From positions 79,495 through 143,494 of the forward strand of contig JAFGWM010000053.1 of NCBI GenBank assembly GCA_016937155.1: DNA of 64,000 nt, in the 5' to 3' direction. Below, piece by piece: positions 1-9,144 of this stretch; the first letter of the stretch is position 1; each line of letters starts with the position of its first letter. Both the position numbers and the translations under genes were made by a program. Below the pieces are notes generated by a model. It did no database searches. It saw only the letters and a program-made list of their open reading frames with translations, and was not told where the DNA came from. The DNA is from Deltaproteobacteria bacterium. Lineage in GTDB: Bacteria; Myxococcota_A; Polyangia; HGW-17.

Positions 1-2055
1 ATAATTTCCAGTCAGTTGCCATCTTATCTTGGTTCACAGATAAAGAGCAACCTAACTGAAATCACAGATGATTACTGGTATGCAAAAAGATATCTTGAGA
101 CCCAGTTTGAGGTAATCAGAAGCAGAAACACAAGTTATCTCACTGTCCAGAGGCTACCAGGAACACTGATTTACAAAATGCTGGGAATGAAAATTATTCC
201 TGAAAGAGCCCCCAACAGTGATGAAATTCAAAGGGCAACATCAATATTAAGATCCCTAATCAGTGTAATTCCGGTTTTGGAAAGTCGAATTGTAAAGATC
301 CAGATTATTCATGCAGATCCTGAGCTGGCCATGGAACTTGCCAATGCTGTCAGTGAAACTTACATAGAAGAAAACCTTGAAAGACGTATTTCATCCACCA
401 AAAGTGCCTCGTCCTGGCTGGATAATCAATTAAAAACTCTGAAGGAAAAACTGGACAATGCAGACAAGGCGCTTTTGGAATTTAAAATCGTCAATGGAAT
501 TATGGATATCAGTCTTGTAGAGAAAATGTCAAGGATATCCAAGATTGTAATGGAGAGGACATCCTATGTTGAAAATATTGAAAGAAAAGTTGAGTTTCTG
601 ACAGAAAAACTCAATATATTCAGAAGGTTAAAAACGAAAAACCCGGTTATAGATCCAAGCGTTGATTTTTCCGGTAAGGAATTGATGCTTCAACTCCGAA
701 GCAACTACTATACAACTTATCTTAAACTTCAAAATGAGAAGGTTGAGTTTCTTGAAAAACATCCAAATGTGATTGCTCAAAAAAAGGGTCTCAAGGTTAT
801 CAAAGAACAACTTTCCAATGAAATTTCTCTCAGTGAATCCTCACTTCGCGGTGAGTATAAACTCCATTTGCAGGTACTATCCAAATCCAGAGCTGCCCTT
901 CAGCAGGGTCTTGGGGAAGCACATGCTCTTGCCAAACTGGAAATAGAATATCTCAAACTGAAAAGAGAAAGGGATGAGACATCAAAGCTCTACGATCTTG
1001 TTCTGGCCCGTTTGAAGGAGACCGGTTTAGCTGAAGAATTGAAAACCAACAATATCAGGCCACTGGATCGTGCCACAAAGCCAGGAGTTCCCTTCACACC
1101 AAGATTGTCAATAAATCTGGCTCTGGGATTCGCTCTGGGACTGTTCGCCGGATTTTTATTATTGGTGCTCCTTTTCTATCTGGACAATACAATCAAAAGT
1201 CAGGATGAACTGGAAAATTATCTTGGATGTCCATTCTTGGGGTATCTTCCCCTTTTACCACCAAAACCGGAAGACAGAAAAACAAGAGCATACTACATAC
1301 ATGAACATCCAAGATCAACCGTTGCAGAGGCCATCAGATCCATAAGAACAAATATTGTGTTCACCACACCTGATAATCCTCTGAAAACAATTCTTGTCAC
1401 CAGTTCAATGCCCCTTGAAGGCAAAACAACAATTTCCAGTTATATAGCAATATCCATGGCAATGAGTGGGGAAAAAACACTTCTTGTGGATGGAGATATG
1501 AGAAAACCGACAATACATAAAACCTTTGGGCAAAAAGGACTTAAAGGACTTTCATCACTGATCGTAAAAAAATCCACGATAGAAGAGTCGATTATTGAAA
1601 CTGATATTCCCAGTCTTCACGTTCTACCTTGCGGTCCAATTCCTCCTAATCCAGCTGAACTTGAACAAAGTTCACAGTTCAGTATTGTTCTGAATGAATT
1701 AAGTGCCCTCTATGATAAGGTCATTATTGACACACCTCCAGTTGGTCTTGTTACTGACCCGGCAATTATCGGACAACTCGTTGATGGAGTTATTGTTGTC
1801 ACACGATACAACAAGAGTACAAGGCCGGCTATAAAATATACTCGCAGAGCCCTTAGTGGAAAAATTAAGATCATAGGAAGTATAATGAACTATGTGGACT
1901 CATCAAAATGGGGTTCAAAAAGTTATTACTACGGAGGCGCAAAAGGAAAATATTACGCATACAGCTATGGATATCACAGTGATGAAAAAAATACTGACAC
2001 TGAAGAAAACAAGACTGACCCATCAAAGAAAAAATCACGGAAAAACAAATCCTGA
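1..2055 (+). CDS. Wzz/BY-kinase fusion: exopolysaccharide chain-length regulator and tyrosine autokinase (5' partial)
   Basis: Inner-membrane polysaccharide co-polymerase that controls export and chain length of capsule or exopolysaccharide. The reading frame is open from base 1, so the gene begins upstream of the window; a TTG at 16 is only an internal codon. Visible residues (counted from base 1): end of the periplasmic Wzz-like region, a long coiled-coil stretch (about 130-340), a hydrophobic membrane segment near 370-395 (LALGFALGLFAGFLLLVLL), then a cytoplasmic BY-kinase domain with Walker A PLEGKTT (about 471), Walker A' LLVDGDMRKP (about 494) and Walker B VIIDTPPVG. The tail is a tyrosine cluster (SYYYGG, YYAYSYGY), the usual autophosphorylation site. 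It converges on the Ser/Thr kinase gene with 24 bases between. Family is certain; the particular polymer is unknown. Confidence 0.92.
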   Translation: MISSQLPSYLGSQIKSNLTEITDDYWYAKRYLETQFEVIRSRNTSYLTVQRLPGTLIYKMLGMKIIPERAPNSDEIQRATSILRSLISVIPVLESRIVKIQIIHADPELAMELANAVSETYIEENLERRISSTKSASSWLDNQLKTLKEKLDNADKALLEFKIVNGIMDISLVEKMSRISKIVMERTSYVENIERKVEFLTEKLNIFRRLKTKNPVIDPSVDFSGKELMLQLRSNYYTTYLKLQNEKVEFLEKHPNVIAQKKGLKVIKEQLSNEISLSESSLRGEYKLHLQVLSKSRAALQQGLGEAHALAKLEIEYLKLKRERDETSKLYDLVLARLKETGLAEELKTNNIRPLDRATKPGVPFTPRLSINLALGFALGLFAGFLLLVLLFYLDNTIKSQDELENYLGCPFLGYLPLLPPKPEDRKTRAYYIHEHPRSTVAEAIRSIRTNIVFTTPDNPLKTILVTSSMPLEGKTTISSYIAISMAMSGEKTLLVDGDMRKPTIHKTFGQKGLKGLSSLIVKKSTIEESIIETDIPSLHVLPCGPIPPNPAELEQSSQFSIVLNELSALYDKVIIDTPPVGLVTDPAIIGQLVDGVIVVTRYNKSTRPAIKYTRRALSGKIKIIGSIMNYVDSSKWGSKSYYYGGAKGKYYAYSYGYHSDEKNTDTEENKTDPSKKKSRKNKS

Positions 2056-2079
2056 ATAATTTATTTAGAAATTAAATAA

Positions 2080-3843
2080 TCAGTTTACAGGAGGATCCAC
2101 CATTAATCGGTGATAATTTCTTTCGGGTAGTTTTATAGTCCTTACCTCATGTTTTCTTCTAAATTTTACCTGTATTTTCAATGTACTTCCAGGAATTAGA
2201 TCTTTCAGAATAGCAGGAAGCTGTATCCAGGGTATTTTGGATTTTTTAACACCTTCAGTGAGAATTCTGATTTTAGTTCCAGGAAAGCCTGTTACTGCCT
2301 CAAGATCAAGCAGCCATGGTCTCATCTTAACTGAGATTTTTTTAGGAATATCCTCTCCCTGGGAAATCTTTTTTCTCCACGGGAAAAACCCCTTTTTTTT
2401 AACCTCAATCTCATGTCCAGATTCTGAAGAAAGTTCAACAGTAAGAGGTACTGTACCCCGTTTTTTACCATCTATGTAGATATCACCGTTTTTCTCCCCG
2501 TCTATATCCATATGGTGAATTCCTGAGCTTCCACCACTGGAATTTTCATCAGAGAAATAAAATAGAGCCATCGCTCCAAATAACGCAACTAAACCAAGAA
2601 CTATTGAAGATTTAAATAGAAAAGAGGATATTTTCTTTCTCCTTTTTACACGGTAAAATTCTGTTGGAGTCCTGACTTCATTGTAAGGAGCATTAACGAC
2701 CATTCCGCCACCTGCTACAAGTGAATTGTCATGATCCCCCAGGGTTCTGACAGTTGCATTCTCTCTGAGTATAACAGTCTGTTCTTCAATTTCTCTGTCC
2801 CATTGCCCGACCTCACTGGCCATGGGTAACTTACTGAGATCTTCCTCATGAAGCATTACTGTAACTTCCTCCTGAATATCATCATCAGGCTTAAACATCT
2901 CAACTCTGGTTACACCGTAATAATAATCCATAAAGTCAATCAGCGAGCTTCTTCCACCATTAAATTCCCTCTGATTGTGAGGCAACTTCATAAGTTCAGT
3001 AAGCATTTCTCTACTTGACTGATATCTTTCGTTTAAATTATCCCTCACCGCTCTACTTATAAATTCAATAAAAGAAGAAGGTATATGGGATAAACCTGTA
3101 AAATCAAAATTACTCTTACCAGAGCGCAACACAGATATTATTTCCATCTCGGATAAATTCTCAAATCGGTGCTTTCCAGTCATAAGTTCAATAATTACAA
3201 CACCAAGAGAGTAGATATCGCTTCTGGCATCAATTCTACTTCCGGCAACCTGTTCAGGACTAAGATATGGAACTTTTCCAGTAAGATTTCCCTTAATACT
3301 TACATCAACAGCCTTCTTGGTAAGACCGAAATCCAGAAGCTTAACATCTCCCGACATGGAACACATAATATTGTTGGGACTCAGATCACGATGTATCAGA
3401 TTAAAGGTTTTTCCCGTTTTATCTCTTAATTCATGCAGATGAATAAGTGCTCTCAAAAGCTGCTCAGTGATATAGAAAATCGCATTCACAGAAAGGTTTT
3501 CTTTTATGTCCTGAATAAGTGAAAATATGTTTTTCAGATCATATCCTTCAATGTGTTCAAGAACCATAAACGGATAACCTGCCTCATCAAGTCCTGCATC
3601 AAAAACCTGTACAATATTACTGTGGTTAAGTGCAGCCAGAAGTCGCGCTTCCCTCAGAATCATATTCTTGAAAAAATCATTACTGGAAAACTGAGGAAGA
3701 ATTTTTTTTATGACGACATTCCGGTCGATCAGTCCCCCTCCCAGACCTTCCTGAGCAAGAAATATCTCAGAAGTGCCACCCATAGCAATTTTTCTGATTA
3801 TTTTATATCTGCCTGCTCTTTTATTCAATTTGACACCAGTCAT
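2080..3843 (-). CDS. Membrane Ser/Thr protein kinase with C-terminal PEGA domain
   Basis: Eukaryote-like protein kinase, 587 aa. Kinase domain about residues 12-290: glycine loop (MGGTSEIF), ATP lysine in VVIKK, helix-C REAR, catalytic loop HRDLSPNN (about 151-158), DFG (about 171), and activation-segment end YLSPEQ. The usual HRDxKPxN lysine is Ser, a variant I know from many myxobacterial kinases. A juxtamembrane linker (300-400), one membrane helix (about 407-430) and an extracytoplasmic PEGA domain (about 452-512, GDIYIDGKKRGTVPL) follow, so the kinase faces the cytoplasm and PEGA the envelope. The start ATG has only a weak ribosome site. The divergent gene starts 42 bases away, so promoters must be very short or shared. 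Substrates cannot be told from sequence. Confidence 0.9.
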   Translation of the reverse strand: MTGVKLNKRAGRYKIIRKIAMGGTSEIFLAQEGLGGGLIDRNVVIKKILPQFSSNDFFKNMILREARLLAALNHSNIVQVFDAGLDEAGYPFMVLEHIEGYDLKNIFSLIQDIKENLSVNAIFYITEQLLRALIHLHELRDKTGKTFNLIHRDLSPNNIMCSMSGDVKLLDFGLTKKAVDVSIKGNLTGKVPYLSPEQVAGSRIDARSDIYSLGVVIIELMTGKHRFENLSEMEIISVLRSGKSNFDFTGLSHIPSSFIEFISRAVRDNLNERYQSSREMLTELMKLPHNQREFNGGRSSLIDFMDYYYGVTRVEMFKPDDDIQEEVTVMLHEEDLSKLPMASEVGQWDREIEEQTVILRENATVRTLGDHDNSLVAGGGMVVNAPYNEVRTPTEFYRVKRRKKISSFLFKSSIVLGLVALFGAMALFYFSDENSSGGSSGIHHMDIDGEKNGDIYIDGKKRGTVPLTVELSSESGHEIEVKKKGFFPWRKKISQGEDIPKKISVKMRPWLLDLEAVTGFPGTKIRILTEGVKKSKIPWIQLPAILKDLIPGSTLKIQVKFRRKHEVRTIKLPERNYHRLMVDPPVN

Positions 3844-3885
3844 CTTTCATTGGACACTGTATATTATTCCGCGGGAGAGAATAAC

Positions 3886-4863
3886 ATGAAGACAGATATA
3901 CATTCAATCAATAATATCGTTGAAAAATATCGGTCCCTCAGAGTATTTAACACCTGCAACTGGAAAATTTTTACACCAGGGTCATTCATTGAAGTGGCTG
4001 AAACTCGCCAGTACTGGGATATTGCTAGTTTAACAAAACCCTTTGCTGCTATTACTGCCCTGTCTCTGGGCCTTGATGTCAATTCAAATCTTTCCGATTA
4101 TTTTACTCAACTTGAAAATACTGATGCTGGAAAAATTTCATTGAAAATGATTCTATCACATCAGGCAGCATTTATTCCTTGGATAGATTTTAAATCACTG
4201 AACTATACTGGTGACGATTTACTTGAGCAGATTTCTCTCGGAAATTTTATGGGTGCACCGCCAGACACATATTCTGATCTGGGATACATTTTGTTAGGAA
4301 TGATTCTTGAACGGGTAACAGGTAACTGGCATAAATATTTTACAAAAAATATATTACCATTTCTTGGTATTAAGAATGGATTTAAATTTCAGGGTGACGA
4401 TTTTCCTCTGGTACAAAACGGTGTTGGAAAAACAGCCAAACCACGACCGAATGATGAAAACGCGTATATTCTGGGCAGAAACTGTGCTCATGCAGGTATT
4501 TTTACAACTGGGCATGCTCTTGAACTATCACTTAAAAAGCTGCTGGAACTACATGCCGCATCAGGTAAATTCAGTCTACTTTTCACAAAATATCAGCCAG
4601 GCAGCAGATTTACATGCGGTCTGGATACACCATCATTAAAAGGCTACTCAAGTGCAGGAAGTTTCCCAAAAACAAATACTTTTGGTCATCTTGGATTTAC
4701 CGGAACTGCGTTCTGGATAAATACTGATTTGAGTGGAGGAGCATATCTTCTAACAGACAGGGTTCAAAATGGTATGTATTCACACATAGATGAAATGAAG
4801 AAATTCAGAAAAGAGTTTTTTTCAGAAGCATGGAAATATATTGAATCTACATCCCTCCAATAA
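3886..4863 (+). CDS. Beta-lactamase-fold serine hydrolase (class C / DD-peptidase-like)
   Basis: 325-aa serine hydrolase of the PF00144 type (class C beta-lactamases, DD-peptidases, esterases). The nucleophile motif SxxK is S48-L-T-K51 in DIASLTKP; the second motif reads YSD (about 129) where class C enzymes have Y-[AS]-N, and the C-terminal HLGFTG (about 266) corresponds to KTG/HxG. No signal peptide is seen, so the product may be cytoplasmic, which argues against a role in antibiotic resistance. Start chosen at ATG 3886 because GGGAG lies 7-8 bases upstream; the frame is open further upstream but runs into the divergent kinase gene. Its last 17 bases overlap the end of the convergent lipoprotein gene. 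Substrate unknown. Confidence 0.8.
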   Translation: MKTDIHSINNIVEKYRSLRVFNTCNWKIFTPGSFIEVAETRQYWDIASLTKPFAAITALSLGLDVNSNLSDYFTQLENTDAGKISLKMILSHQAAFIPWIDFKSLNYTGDDLLEQISLGNFMGAPPDTYSDLGYILLGMILERVTGNWHKYFTKNILPFLGIKNGFKFQGDDFPLVQNGVGKTAKPRPNDENAYILGRNCAHAGIFTTGHALELSLKKLLELHAASGKFSLLFTKYQPGSRFTCGLDTPSLKGYSSAGSFPKTNTFGHLGFTGTAFWINTDLSGGAYLLTDRVQNGMYSHIDEMKKFRKEFFSEAWKYIESTSLQ

Positions 4864-5317
4864 TCAACCATCTACCCTTATGTTTTTTAAGATCGATCTT
4901 CCAGTAATCAGACTTCTTTTTCCACTGTTCTTCTTTTCCAATTTTCAGCATATATGAAGAATCAATAAAAATTTCGACATCAGCATTAGATGAGTCTTTC
5001 CAGTTGATTTTTCTGTACTGCAGATCAAAACGGATATTTTTAGTCTGTTTGAATCTACTGACGAGCTTTTTCTTAAGACCGTCATAATCATATGGTACAT
5101 CTTCATTTGTAACCGCAGCCTGATAGTATTCAGGATGAGCCATGGCAATTAATTCAGCTACATCCTTTTTCATCATGGCCCGACGATATTTTTCCACGAC
5201 TTCAATAACTTCCCTGTTGGGAGTATTATCCGGAATTTTGGTTCCCCTGATGTATTTAGGATTTGAACAGGAAACAGCTAAAAAGGAAGACACTAATAAA
5301 ATTATGACTGATCTCAC
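4847..5317 (-). CDS. Small lipoprotein, NTF2-like fold possible
   Basis: 156-aa predicted lipoprotein. Signal sequence with lipobox LAVSC, lipidated Cys17. The mature part (EVVEKYRRAMMKKDVAELIAMAHPEYY, quoted here only as a helical start pattern EVVEKYRRAMMKKDVAEL) followed by beta-strand-like segments ending WKIDLKKHKGRWLIIGGM looks like an NTF2/SnoaL-like cone fold used to bind small ligands or as an accessory domain. Last gene of the six-gene minus-strand run; its start overlaps the end of prmA by 4 bases (ATGA), so it is probably translated by coupling. It overlaps the convergent serine hydrolase gene by 17 bases. Function unknown. Confidence 0.75.
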   Translation of the reverse strand: MRSVIILLVSSFLAVSCSNPKYIRGTKIPDNTPNREVIEVVEKYRRAMMKKDVAELIAMAHPEYYQAAVTNEDVPYDYDGLKKKLVSRFKQTKNIRFDLQYRKINWKDSSNADVEIFIDSSYMLKIGKEEQWKKKSDYWKIDLKKHKGRWLIIGGM

Positions 5318-6192
5318 ACTCTACTCCTTTCAGTATTCTCAAACCGGAAGAGCACCCATTCATCCAGTTTTCTTACAGATACCGGATTAATCCCGTATGA
5401 CTCAAGAATAAACCCTGCCTGGTCATTAATAATTCCTGAAAGCAACAGTATTCCATCCTTTTTCAATCTGTTAAAGAAAAAATCCTTCAGTTGCACCAAA
5501 ACAGCTGGATTAATATTGGCAATAATAAGTTCATAATCTGATTTTACAGGTTCTTTCAGACCAAAATATATTTCTGATTCAGGTGTATTTTTTAAAGCAT
5601 TTTCCTCAGCCACAGGAATAACATCAGGATCGTTGTCTATTCCGGTAATGCTTGCTTTACCCCATAATCTGGCAGCGCCAATGGACAAGATACCGCTTCC
5701 ACAACCCATATCCAGAATTTTTGTAAAATTCATCCCCTCAGCATGAAGGCTGGAAAGCTCTTCAAGACAAAGCCTTGTGGTCTCATGCTGCCCGGTTCCA
5801 AATGCCATTGAAGGATCAATAAAAATTGGAATCTCTCCTTCTTCAGGTTTACCTGGAGAAAAACTGCTCATAACCTTGAACACACCAGCTTTTACATCGT
5901 AATAATTTTCTTTCCATTTTTCTGACCAGTCCTGATCTTCATAAGGTAAAACTGTGATTTCGTATTGAATATCATCAGTATCCGAAGAAAGAAACTCGTC
6001 AAGTAAACCGACAAATAATTCATCATCAGAAGGCTCACAGTAAATATCAACACCGTAAAAATCACCTAGTGTTGAATCATCATGAACACATGATCCCTGA
6101 GCACCTCTGAATACGGCAAATGCGGCAATATCCTCCAATTTATGCTGGGGAAAATCACCACTTATCCTGATTAACTTTGATGGATACTTCAT
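5314..6192 (-). CDS. prmA: Ribosomal protein L11 methyltransferase PrmA
   Basis: 292-aa class I SAM-dependent methyltransferase that trimethylates ribosomal protein L11 in known members. It has the family's N-terminal substrate domain with the WSEKWKENY motif, the post-linker IPIFIDPSMAFGTGQHETTR region (FGTGQHETT is a PrmA hallmark), the SAM-binding DMGCGSGILSIGAA loop and the catalytic-site NPAVL region in IIANINPAVL. Length matches the family. It overlaps the upstream ygeW-like gene (end 6189) by 4 bases and the downstream lipoprotein gene by 4 bases, so it sits in the middle of an operon. The neighbours are not translation genes, so the co-transcription is probably incidental. Confidence 0.93.
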   Translation of the reverse strand: MKYPSKLIRISGDFPQHKLEDIAAFAVFRGAQGSCVHDDSTLGDFYGVDIYCEPSDDELFVGLLDEFLSSDTDDIQYEITVLPYEDQDWSEKWKENYYDVKAGVFKVMSSFSPGKPEEGEIPIFIDPSMAFGTGQHETTRLCLEELSSLHAEGMNFTKILDMGCGSGILSIGAARLWGKASITGIDNDPDVIPVAEENALKNTPESEIYFGLKEPVKSDYELIIANINPAVLVQLKDFFFNRLKKDGILLLSGIINDQAGFILESYGINPVSVRKLDEWVLFRFENTERSRV

Positions 6193-7382
6193 CTTCTTCT
6201 CTTACATTCAGGAGACGACATCCTTTTAATTTCATCCACAAGATTTTCGATTCTTGTCATCATGGCCATTGCAGAAATCACAAACGGCTTATATGAAGCT
6301 TCTTCATATGTCTTCAGTCTGTAATTTTCAAAAACTTCACCGGTAACTTCACCCTTAGGGCAACTCACTCCTGTAATATCAGCAGGTAAACAATGCATAT
6401 AAAGTCCCTTGCCATCCTTTGTGAGTGCCATTTTTTCAGAATCAGCTTCCCAATTGGTAAATTTTGCGTTGTTTTCAAGGGCTTTTTTCTCCAGTTCCTT
6501 AAGCCCTGCGCTGTCTCCACCTTTAAGAAGTTCGGTTCTCCTCTTCATTACAGTCATCGGAGCCCATGATTTAGGATATACGATATCAGCATCCCTGAAT
6601 GCATCCTTCATATCATGTGAAATTTTTAAACTTCCACCGCTTTCAGATGCCTGTCTGGCTGCCATATCTGTCACTTCAGGAAGAAGATCGTAACCTTCAG
6701 GATATGCCAGAGTAACATCCATTCCAAATCTGGTCATAAGCCCTGTTATACCCTGGGCTACACTGAGAGGCTTTCCGTAGCTGGGAGAATATGCCCACGT
6801 CATGGCAATCTTCTTACCCCTGAGATTCTCTACTCCACCAAAAGTTGTTACCAGATGGGAAAGATCACTCAGACTCTGAGTGGGATGATCAAGATCACAC
6901 TGAAGATTAATAATTCCAGGTCTCTGGTGAAGAACACCTTTTTCATACGATTCATCCAGAGATTCAGCTACTTCCTTCATATAGGAATGACCATATCCCA
7001 GATACATGTCATCTCTGATTCCAATTATTTCGGTAAGAAATGAAATCATTGCAGCAGTTTCTCTAACAGTTTCCCCATGAGCAATCTGACTTTTAGTTTC
7101 ATCCATATCACTCACGTTTAAACCAAGCATTTGTGAGGCACTGGCATATGAAAACCTTGTTCTTGTTGAGTTATCCCTGAAAATCGACACCGCAAGACCC
7201 GAATTGAAAGTCCTGAGATCATGACCATTCCGATGAAGCTCCCTCAATGCTCTGGCAAGTTCCATTGTGGCTCTGATAATGTCCATGTCGTATTCCCAGG
7301 TTAACAGGAAATCACTGTTATAAAGCTTTCCCTGTGCTTTCTCGAGTAATTCATAAAGTCGATTTAATTCCAAACTGCGCAT
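6189..7382 (-). CDS. ygeW: Knotted carbamoyltransferase of the YgeW type
   Basis: 397-aa member of the aspartate/ornithine carbamoyltransferase superfamily. Carbamoyl-phosphate site FRDNSTRTRFSYASA (about residue 67), the YgeW-typical SQIAHGETVRETAAMISF, second-domain DLDHPTQSLSDL, the run GKKIAMTWAYSPSYGKPLSV that I recall almost unchanged in E. coli YgeW, and MHCLPADITGVSC near the C-terminus. Length equals E. coli YgeW (about 396 aa). The natural substrate of YgeW enzymes is not established; in E. coli the gene lies in a purine/amino-acid catabolism cluster. Here it follows hutI by 4 bases and overlaps prmA by 4, so it is co-expressed with imidazolonepropionase. Homology is very strong; function is open. 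Confidence 0.93.
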   Translation of the reverse strand: MRSLELNRLYELLEKAQGKLYNSDFLLTWEYDMDIIRATMELARALRELHRNGHDLRTFNSGLAVSIFRDNSTRTRFSYASASQMLGLNVSDMDETKSQIAHGETVRETAAMISFLTEIIGIRDDMYLGYGHSYMKEVAESLDESYEKGVLHQRPGIINLQCDLDHPTQSLSDLSHLVTTFGGVENLRGKKIAMTWAYSPSYGKPLSVAQGITGLMTRFGMDVTLAYPEGYDLLPEVTDMAARQASESGGSLKISHDMKDAFRDADIVYPKSWAPMTVMKRRTELLKGGDSAGLKELEKKALENNAKFTNWEADSEKMALTKDGKGLYMHCLPADITGVSCPKGEVTGEVFENYRLKTYEEASYKPFVISAMAMMTRIENLVDEIKRMSSPECKRRR

Positions 7383-7386
7383 ACAT

Positions 7387-8853
7387 TCACCTCTTTGAAC
7401 CCTGAACGGGTATTATTTTTCCTTTTTTTATAATTTGTCTTGTATGATTTTTCCCGGAATAATACGGAAGCATTCCGTAATGACTGAAGTTCCATATAAC
7501 CAGGTCTGCCTGATTTCCCCTGTATAAAGCTCCCACCTGATATAAACCTGCTGCTGCTGCTGCATTTACAGTAACTGCTTCCCATGCCTGCTCGACGGTC
7601 ATTCCCATCTGAAGACAACCAAACGACATCATCATGGGAAGATCCACAGTCATGGAAGTACCAGGATTCATATCAGTAGCAAGAGCAACACGAATTCCTC
7701 TTTCAAGAAACCTTCTGGCATCGGGCATCTTCATACCCAGGTTGAATGCAGCACCAGGAAGCAGAGTTGCAACAGTCCTCGAAGTGGCCAATGCATTCAG
7801 TTCTTCATCGGAAACCACTTCCAGATGGTCAACACTCAAAGAACCTGACTCAGCTGCCAGTTTAACAGCACCCTGACTTGTAAACTGCCCTGCATGCACT
7901 CTGGTACCTAAATTGTATTCCTGTGCTTTTTTGAAAATCCGCTTTGTCTCGTCCAGTGTGAATGCATTTTCCTCACAAAAAACATCAACAGTTGTGGCGA
8001 GATTTTTTAAACCGACTTCAGGAATAATTTTATCCAGAATAAGTTTAATATATTCATCTCTATTATCCTTGAATTCCATTGGAATGACGTGTGCAGCAAG
8101 TAATGTCGCACTAATGTCAATATTCATCCTTTGGCCTAAGGATTTGAGTATTTTAAGAGTCCTGATCTCATCTTCGTAATTAAGTGCATATCCACTTTTG
8201 CACTCAAAAGAGGTAACTCCACCGCAGAGAGAAGTTGAAAGTCTTTCAGATGCTTCCTGAAACAGTACATCATCTGATGCTTCACGGGTTTTAAGAACAG
8301 TATTATGAATACCACCTCCAGAATTCAGTATTTCATCATAAGTGGATCCCGCAAGCCTCATGGCAAATTCCCTGCTTCGGTCTCCATGAAAAACCGGATG
8401 GGTGTGGCAGTCAACAAGCCCTGGTGATACAACACAACCGCTGGCATCAATTATCTGGAAATTTTCCGCCAGCTCCACGGAATTTAAAACTTCAGAAGTC
8501 GTTCCTTTTTTGACGATTTTTCCCTTTGAAACAGCTACAGCACCATCTTCAGTTACTGTTAATTTTCCACCTGGAAAGTCCAAAAGTTGAGAAGCATTGA
8601 CAATCACAAGATCTGCAGCGCTGGAATCATCAAAGAATCTGCTGCTGACAAAGCCCTCTGTGCCATCCTCCAGAGTGAGTTTAAATCCGGTTGAATTATA
8701 AAGTGTTACAGATTTGATTTTTTCGAAAGGATCACTATAGGGGAAACTGCAGATATCTGAAACACCCAGAGCAACAGTTCTATCCCGTAACTGAACCTCC
8801 ACCCCACAGTAATCCCCGGTAACTGTGACATCCAGTATCTCAGCCACGTTCAC
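7387..8853 (-). CDS. hutI: Imidazolonepropionase with an extra N-terminal domain
   Basis: HutI hydrolyses 4-imidazolone-5-propanoate to N-formimino-L-glutamate in histidine breakdown. Metal ligands H150xH152 in VDCHTHPVFHGDR, the GGGIHNTVLKTR substrate loop, HAGQF, the SVDHLE motif and ATDMNPGTS are all present. The enzyme proper begins near residue 80; HutI is usually about 400-420 aa, this one is 488. Residues 1-77 form an added beta-rich segment whose layout (VEVQLRDRTVAL ... SVTLYNSTGFKLTLEDG) resembles DUF2442 domains, which is unproven. No methionine occurs in the extension after residue 1; the start is GTG at 8853 with GGGAG close by, or GTG two codons later. No hutH, hutU or hutG is nearby. 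Core call is secure; the extension is the odd part. Confidence 0.9.
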   Translation of the reverse strand: MNVAEILDVTVTGDYCGVEVQLRDRTVALGVSDICSFPYSDPFEKIKSVTLYNSTGFKLTLEDGTEGFVSSRFFDDSSAADLVIVNASQLLDFPGGKLTVTEDGAVAVSKGKIVKKGTTSEVLNSVELAENFQIIDASGCVVSPGLVDCHTHPVFHGDRSREFAMRLAGSTYDEILNSGGGIHNTVLKTREASDDVLFQEASERLSTSLCGGVTSFECKSGYALNYEDEIRTLKILKSLGQRMNIDISATLLAAHVIPMEFKDNRDEYIKLILDKIIPEVGLKNLATTVDVFCEENAFTLDETKRIFKKAQEYNLGTRVHAGQFTSQGAVKLAAESGSLSVDHLEVVSDEELNALATSRTVATLLPGAAFNLGMKMPDARRFLERGIRVALATDMNPGTSMTVDLPMMMSFGCLQMGMTVEQAWEAVTVNAAAAAGLYQVGALYRGNQADLVIWNFSHYGMLPYYSGKNHTRQIIKKGKIIPVQGSKR

Positions 8854-8868
8854 TTCACTCCCACTGAA

Positions 8869-9144
8869 TCACTTGCATTCCTTGATTCTGTTCACATATT
8901 TAAATCTGATGTCTATCAGTATGCTGTCAAGAAGACCACGCTCCTCTTCAGTCAGATTTCCTCTGGTCTTTTCCTGAAGAATTTCAAGAATCCTTATATA
9001 ATCTCTTGCAAGACAAAGATCCTCTTCCATATTACCGGATTCAGGATTAGGCTGCTCCCCCATCGAGATAAACACCTGAGAAGCAAGAGACATAATGAAA
9101 CCAGCAAAATCAAGTGTATTTCCAGAAAAAGAGGAATCACTCAT
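8869..9144 (-). CDS. DUF1844 domain protein
   Basis: 91-aa cytoplasmic protein. The sequence DFAGFIMSLASQVFISMGEQ followed by NPESG, LARDYIRILEILQEKTRGNL, EERGLLDSILIDIRF matches the DUF1844 pattern (a short all-helical protein common in Deltaproteobacteria, function unknown). Start set at ATG 9144 because GGAG lies 7 bases upstream; an in-frame ATG at 9159 is possible but its purine run is only 3 bases away. The start lies inside the 3' end of the preceding small gene (8-base overlap), and hutI follows after 15 bases. Confidence 0.8.
   Translation of the reverse strand: MSDSSFSGNTLDFAGFIMSLASQVFISMGEQPNPESGNMEEDLCLARDYIRILEILQEKTRGNLTEEERGLLDSILIDIRFKYVNRIKECK

Noticed and set aside
3553-3885. 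Upstream extension of the serine hydrolase frame
   Set aside because: It lies opposite the kinase gene and has no ribosome site; ATG 3886 with GGGAG is the better start.
7364-7618. Open frame of 84 codons across the hutI end
   Set aside because: It is antisense-frame shadow of hutI on the same strand; composition is Arg/Ser-rich with no domain, and hutI fully explains the region.
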